Part shown: in pieces, positions 60,890 to 64,000 of the stretch
Numbering within the stretch: the stretch's first letter is position 1
Layout of the letters: every line of letters starts with the position of its first letter
Assembly (NCBI RefSeq): GCF_031624635.1
Contig: NZ_JAMQOQ010000003.1
Location: forward strand, 124,001 to 188,000
DNA length: 64,000 nucleotides
Direction: 5' to 3'
Source of the DNA: Halogeometricum sp. S3BR5-2
GTDB lineage: Archaea; Halobacteriota; Halobacteria; Halobacteriales; Haloferacaceae
The notes under the pieces: generated by a model
Seen by the model: the letters and a program-made list of their open reading frames with translations, nothing else
What the model was told of the DNA's origin: nothing
The model's database searches: none
Position numbers and translations under genes: made by a program

Positions 60890-61564
60890 TCACTCCCGTT
60901 GCGCGATGTCGGCCAACCGGTCGCTCCCGGCGGCGGCGAAGCCGCCGTGGTAGCACAGCGTCCGCGAGATATCCAACTCCGAGAGCGCTCGAACCGACAT
61001 CAGCGCCGTGTCCATCTCCTCGGTGAACGTCGGGTCGGGTCCGTTCAGTTGGCCGTCCGCGGCGGTGGCGGCGTCGCCCGCGAGCAGGAACGACTCCTCG
61101 GGGAAGTACAGCGAGACGTGGCCGGGGGTGTGTCCCGGCGTCGGGACGACGTGCGCCGGGCCGGCGCGGGTGTCGAGCGTCGCTTCGCCCGCGATGGCCA
61201 CGTCGACGGCAACGGGTTCGTACCGGTCGTCGCCGGGGTCGGAGCCGCGCGGGGGTTCCGTCCCGTCGACGACCCGCGCCGCGCGTTCGCTCGCGACGAC
61301 GACGGCGTCCGTCCGGTCGACGACGCGCGCGAGGCCGCCGGCGTGGTCGCCGTCCTGGTGGGTGAGGAAGGCGAGACGCACGTCCGAGAGGGCCAAGCCC
61401 GCCTCCGCGAGGCCCGCTTCGAGTTGGTCGACGGTGTGAGCGAACCCGGCGTCGACGAGAACGAGGCCGCGGTCCGTCTCGACGGCGCAGGGCCAGAATC
61501 GTCGGGTCTCGCCGTCCGATTCGAGTTCGACCGGGAGCGGGTGTACAGCGTCGGGGACGTTCAT
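60890..61564 (-). CDS. Metallo-beta-lactamase-fold hydrolase
   Basis: A 224-residue hydrolase with the zinc motif THQDGDHAGG (His69, Asp71, Asp73, His74). The second His of HxHxDH is replaced by Asp, a variant seen in some MBL proteins that still bind two metals. Other ligands are in TPGHTPGHVSLYF and LLAGDAATAADG, and a late CYHGGF. The substrate is unknown; the family includes thioesterases and lactonases. It is 96 bases downstream of the M50 protease gene on the same strand and could share its transcript. No signal peptide is present. Confidence 0.85.
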   Translation of the reverse strand: MNVPDAVHPLPVELESDGETRRFWPCAVETDRGLVLVDAGFAHTVDQLEAGLAEAGLALSDVRLAFLTHQDGDHAGGLARVVDRTDAVVVASERAARVVDGTEPPRGSDPGDDRYEPVAVDVAIAGEATLDTRAGPAHVVPTPGHTPGHVSLYFPEESFLLAGDAATAADGQLNGPDPTFTEEMDTALMSVRALSELDISRTLCYHGGFAAAGSDRLADIAQRE

Positions 61565-61660
61565 GCCCGAGAGTCGGGCGGGACCGTCAAGGCGGTACCG
61601 GCGCCGGCGACTCGTTCCGGGGACGCCCGCGCCGTTTACTTAGACATCGCGCGCCGACGC

Positions 61661-62746
61661 TCACGCCAGCGCCAGCGGGACGGGCGTGAAAGAGAGCGCG
61701 CCGAGGAGGAGCGTCACCGCGCCGACGGCGAGTCGGAACGCGCCGAGGGGGGAGTCGTCCACGGGTTCGGCGCCGCCCGCGCGGGCGAACAGCAGCGCGA
61801 GGAAGCCCCAGAGCACCCAGAGGCTCAGCGACTGGCCGTCGGCGAAGACGTACGTGTAGGCGCCGAGGGCGAACAGGGGGATGGGGACGAGTCGCTGGAC
61901 CGTCGCGTGCGCGCGGCCGAACATGGCGCGGACGACGTGGCCGCCGTCGAGTTGGCCGACCGGCAGGAGGTTCAGGAACGTCACGAACGCCCCCACCCAC
62001 CCGCCGACGACGACGGGGTTGGCCATCAGCGAGGGGTCCGCGTAGGTGAGCGGTCGACCCAGCGCGGCCGCGACGATTTGGATGAGCGGCGGGTAGCCCA
62101 GTCGGACGGGGAACGCCCCCACTTCGACGGGCGGGAGGGAGACGCCGACGGCGGTGACGACGACGGTGGCGACCAGACCGGCGAGGGGGCCGGCGACGCC
62201 GATGTCGAACAGCGACTCCCGGTCGGGGAGCGTGTCGCGCATGCGGATGACCGCGCCCATCGTGCCCAGGAGCGTCGGGACGGGGATGAAGTACGGCAGC
62301 GACGCCTGCACGTCGTGGTAGCGGCTGGCGACGTAGTGGCCGAGTTCGTGGACGCCGAGGACGCCGAGGACGGCGGCGGCGAACGGCCACGCCTCGACGA
62401 TTCCGAGGGGGTTCGAGAGGGCGTCGATGCCGTACCACTGCGAGCCCGCGAACAGCGTCGTGACGACGGTGAGACAGAAGAGCGCGACGTTCGTCGTCGG
62501 GAACTCGTCGACGCCGGTGGTGCGCTCGCTGGCGACGAGGACGTACTCTCCGAATTCCCGCTCCACGGAGACGGTGTACCCCCGTTTGCGGAACACCGGC
62601 GCGACGACGCGGACGACGGACTGGCGGTCCGAGCGGGGCTGGCCGTAGTAGCGTATCTCCTCCCCCTCGGCCTCCACCTCGTAGACGTCGAACGCACCGG
62701 CGAACCGGCGGGGTTCGGGGGCGCCGCCGAGAGCCGTCTCGGTCAT
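61661..62746 (-). CDS. Site-2-type membrane protease (M50 family)
   Basis: A 361-residue intramembrane metalloprotease. The zinc motif HELGH lies at residues 133-137 inside a helix, and the third ligand is in NLLPVGQLDGGHV, the NxxPxxxxDG motif of the M50 family. Several helices surround them, and the N-terminal about 80 residues are a soluble cytoplasmic domain (RKRGYTVSVEREFGEYVL). It probably cuts regulatory membrane proteins within the bilayer. It has no PDZ domain, like other archaeal members. Its start is the ATG giving MTETALGG; a TATTA motif lies at the divergent promoter. Confidence 0.92.
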   Translation of the reverse strand: MTETALGGAPEPRRFAGAFDVYEVEAEGEEIRYYGQPRSDRQSVVRVVAPVFRKRGYTVSVEREFGEYVLVASERTTGVDEFPTTNVALFCLTVVTTLFAGSQWYGIDALSNPLGIVEAWPFAAAVLGVLGVHELGHYVASRYHDVQASLPYFIPVPTLLGTMGAVIRMRDTLPDRESLFDIGVAGPLAGLVATVVVTAVGVSLPPVEVGAFPVRLGYPPLIQIVAAALGRPLTYADPSLMANPVVVGGWVGAFVTFLNLLPVGQLDGGHVVRAMFGRAHATVQRLVPIPLFALGAYTYVFADGQSLSLWVLWGFLALLFARAGGAEPVDDSPLGAFRLAVGAVTLLLGALSFTPVPLALA

Positions 62747-62885
62747 ATTACCGGTACGTGCCGGACGTACATATGTCCACAGACTCCGGCGGGCGGCGAA
62801 CGTCGGCCGACGGACGACGAGTGTGGATGAACGGGCGACGACCGACGAGCGCCGGGTTATCTCCTCGGAGCGCGTACAAGTGAGT

Positions 62886-63314
62886 ATGACCATCGCAGAC
62901 GTCGTCGCGTCGTGGCCGGGCGTCGAGACCCTCCCGCACCGCTTCGGCGGGCGCGAGTTCAGGCTGGGTAGAAACGAGTTCGGGCACGTCCACGGCGACT
63001 CGCTGGTCGACATCCCGTTCCCGACAACTATCAGAGACGCCCTCGTCTCGTCCGGACGCGCGCGGCCACACCACGTCCTTCCCGACACCGGGTGGGTGTC
63101 GTTCCCCGTCGACGGGGCGGACGGCCGGACGGACGCCGTCGAACTGCTCCGACTCGCGTACCTCCTCCGCCTCGTCGGGCGTCAGCGACGCCCCGGCGCC
63201 GAGCCGTCGGCCTCCGAGGTCGACGCCGCCGCGGAACTGGCGGCGATGGACCTCCCGCCGGCGGTCCGGACCGCGGTGGACGAGTACGCTCGCCCCTCGG
63301 AACGGGCGGCGTGA
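62886..63314 (+). CDS. Luciferase-domain (DUF5519-type) protein
   Basis: A 142-residue soluble protein. It contains ADVVASWPGVETLPHRFGGREFRLG and a later LPDTGWVSFPVDG, the marks of a small domain called luciferase family in annotation although unrelated in reaction. Function is unknown. It is acidic and has no signal. The ATG at 62886 is preceded by an AGT-rich stretch. It is divergent from the M50 protease gene (139 bases apart). Confidence 0.65.
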   Translation: MTIADVVASWPGVETLPHRFGGREFRLGRNEFGHVHGDSLVDIPFPTTIRDALVSSGRARPHHVLPDTGWVSFPVDGADGRTDAVELLRLAYLLRLVGRQRRPGAEPSASEVDAAAELAAMDLPPAVRTAVDEYARPSERAA

Positions 63315-63397
63315 GCGTCGCTCGCGCCGGAGACGGCTGATCCGTCGGGTGTGAGAGCCCGCAACGTTCTTTGCGCCCGCCGCACCACTCGGAGGTC

Positions 63398-63649
63398 GTG
63401 GAAGTCACGATTCGGTGCTACGCCGGCGTCGCCGACGCGGTGGGCGAGCGGTCGCTGTCGCGCGTCCTCGAACCGCGCTCGACCGTCGAGGACGTGATTC
63501 GCGGCCTCGCCGCGGAGTTCGAAGCCTTCGACCCCGAGTCGCTGTCGAGCGAACTCGTCTGTCGGGTGAACGGCGGCGACGCCGACCGGACGACCCGGCT
63601 CTCGGAGGGCGACGCCGTCGTCCTCTCCGAACGGTCCGCCGAGGAGTGA
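63398..63649 (+). CDS. MoaD/ThiS-like protein without the C-terminal Gly-Gly
   Basis: An 83-residue ubiquitin-fold protein, starting VEVTIRCYAGVADAVG (GTG) and continuing RSTVEDVIRGLA, LVCRVNGG and LSEGDAVVLSERSAEE. The fold is that of MoaD or ThiS, which carry sulfur on a C-terminal Gly-Gly. Here the protein ends Ser-Ala-Glu-Glu with no Gly-Gly, so it cannot be activated in the usual way. It could be a non-catalytic relative or a degenerate copy. The GTG is chosen because GGAGGT just precedes it, although the spacing is short. Confidence 0.7.
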   Translation: MEVTIRCYAGVADAVGERSLSRVLEPRSTVEDVIRGLAAEFEAFDPESLSSELVCRVNGGDADRTTRLSEGDAVVLSERSAEE

Positions 63650-63660
63650 CGCGTCAGTCT

Positions 63661-64000
63661 TCAGTCGTCCGCGGGCGCTCGCCGCGTGAGCGACCCGTCC
63701 CGCCACGTGCCGCGGCGGTACCAGAGGTAGGCGATGGCGGCGCCGGCGACGTTCGAGACGGTGAAGGCCATCCAGATACCCGTCGAGCCGTAGCCCCACG
63801 ACTGCGAGGCGAAGTAGGCGAACGGCAGGCGGATGACGCCGAGCATCAGAACGGAGATGGCCGCCGACGTCAGCGTCTCGCCCGCGCCGCGGAAACTCCC
63901 GGTGTACGAGCGCATGATGCCGATGAATCCGAACGTCGGCGCGACCCAGTAGAGGAAGTCCGCGCCGACGCGAATCACCTCGGGGTCGTCGGTGAACACG
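63661..64000 (-). CDS. MATE-family exporter, C-terminal part only
   Basis: The C-terminal 113 residues of a second MATE exporter; the gene runs off the right edge of the window. The segment VAPTFGFIGIMRSYTGSFRGAGET closely matches the MATE protein at 29768-31204 (VAPTFGFIGIMRAYAGGFRGAGKT), and both end with a Trp-rich helix (YLWYRRGTWR). The two are clearly paralogues. Its stop lies 12 bases from the end of the convergent MoaD-like gene. Confidence 0.9.
   Translation of the reverse strand, partial: VFTDDPEVIRVGADFLYWVAPTFGFIGIMRSYTGSFRGAGETLTSAAISVLMLGVIRLPFAYFASQSWGYGSTGIWMAFTVSNVAGAAIAYLWYRRGTWRDGSLTRRAPADD

Noticed and set aside
60890-61564. The small metallo-beta-lactamase-fold protein as a second quorum-quenching lactonase
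   Set aside because: It has the THQDGDH variant rather than the HxHxDH of lactonases and lacks the N-terminal features of that branch.
1-64000. tRNA or rRNA genes
   Set aside because: I looked for TTCRAxY T-arm patterns with a paired acceptor stem and for conserved rRNA blocks and found none.
1-64000. CRISPR array or intact transposon
   Set aside because: No regularly spaced direct repeats with unique spacers and no transposase motif was seen; the only regular repeats are the coding Thr-rich stalk repeats.

Overview
The window is chromosomal-type DNA of a halophilic archaeon (class Halobacteria). The signs are: about two-thirds G+C; very acidic proteins rich in Asp and Glu; Tat signal peptides on most exported proteins; archaeal TATA elements 25-35 bases before many starts with little leader sequence; GTG starts and 1-20 base gene overlaps; a PGF-CTERM-like surface anchor; and haloarchaea-typical families such as tandem UspA proteins, halophilic BCCT carriers and choice-of-anchor proteins. 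No tRNA, rRNA, CRISPR array or intact transposase was seen. The genus cannot be fixed by eye; a Haloferacales-like organism is plausible.

Layout. 0-7.8 kb: membrane proteins, a GT-C-like multispan protein next to a very large FtsX-type ABC permease, a luciferase-like flavin oxidoreductase and a half-size EamA carrier. 7.8-10.9 kb: nikR divergent from an ECF nickel/cobalt importer (cbiM-PDGLE-cbiQ-cbiO). 11-13.1 kb: a Tat lipoprotein and an RNA-ligase-fold protein whose catalytic residues are replaced. 13.2-17.7 kb: a four-gene CUT1 sugar ABC importer. 18.1-21.6 kb: a secreted metallophosphoesterase with a C-terminal dockerin, overlapping a surface-anchored protein with a cohesin-like domain. 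21.7-22.9 kb: a siderophore-binding lipoprotein behind an iron-type operator. 23-31.6 kb: UspA, a BCCT carrier, an MSOX-type amine oxidase, two related TetR regulators and a MATE exporter.

31.6-42 kb: an IclR regulator, an aldo-keto reductase, a tandem UspA protein, and an operon of an AttM/BlcC-like lactonase and an iron-dependent alcohol dehydrogenase, divergent from a class III aminotransferase. This looks like a gamma-butyrolactone/gamma-hydroxybutyrate/GABA assimilation set. 42-54.6 kb: a nitrogenous-solute catabolic block with a threonine-dehydratase-type PLP enzyme, an M20 amidohydrolase, a D-2-hydroxyacid dehydrogenase, glutamate dehydrogenase, an ectoine-hydrolase-like M24 protein, a second class III aminotransferase, a semialdehyde dehydrogenase, RidA and a second BCCT carrier. 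Read together, these could import ectoine-type solutes and convert them to aspartate/glutamate, with ammonium handled by glutamate dehydrogenase.

54.6-64 kb: an AT-rich gene-poor gap with a terminator and a hairpin, a methyltransferase overlapping tail-to-tail with an AbgB-type amidohydrolase, small haloarchaeal proteins, a secreted choice-of-anchor I protein, a metallo-beta-lactamase-fold hydrolase, a site-2-type protease, a DUF5519-type protein, a MoaD/ThiS-like protein lacking the C-terminal Gly-Gly, and the C-terminus of a second MATE exporter running off the right edge.

Functions were assigned by reading motifs and gene order. No database search was run, so all pathway statements are inference.
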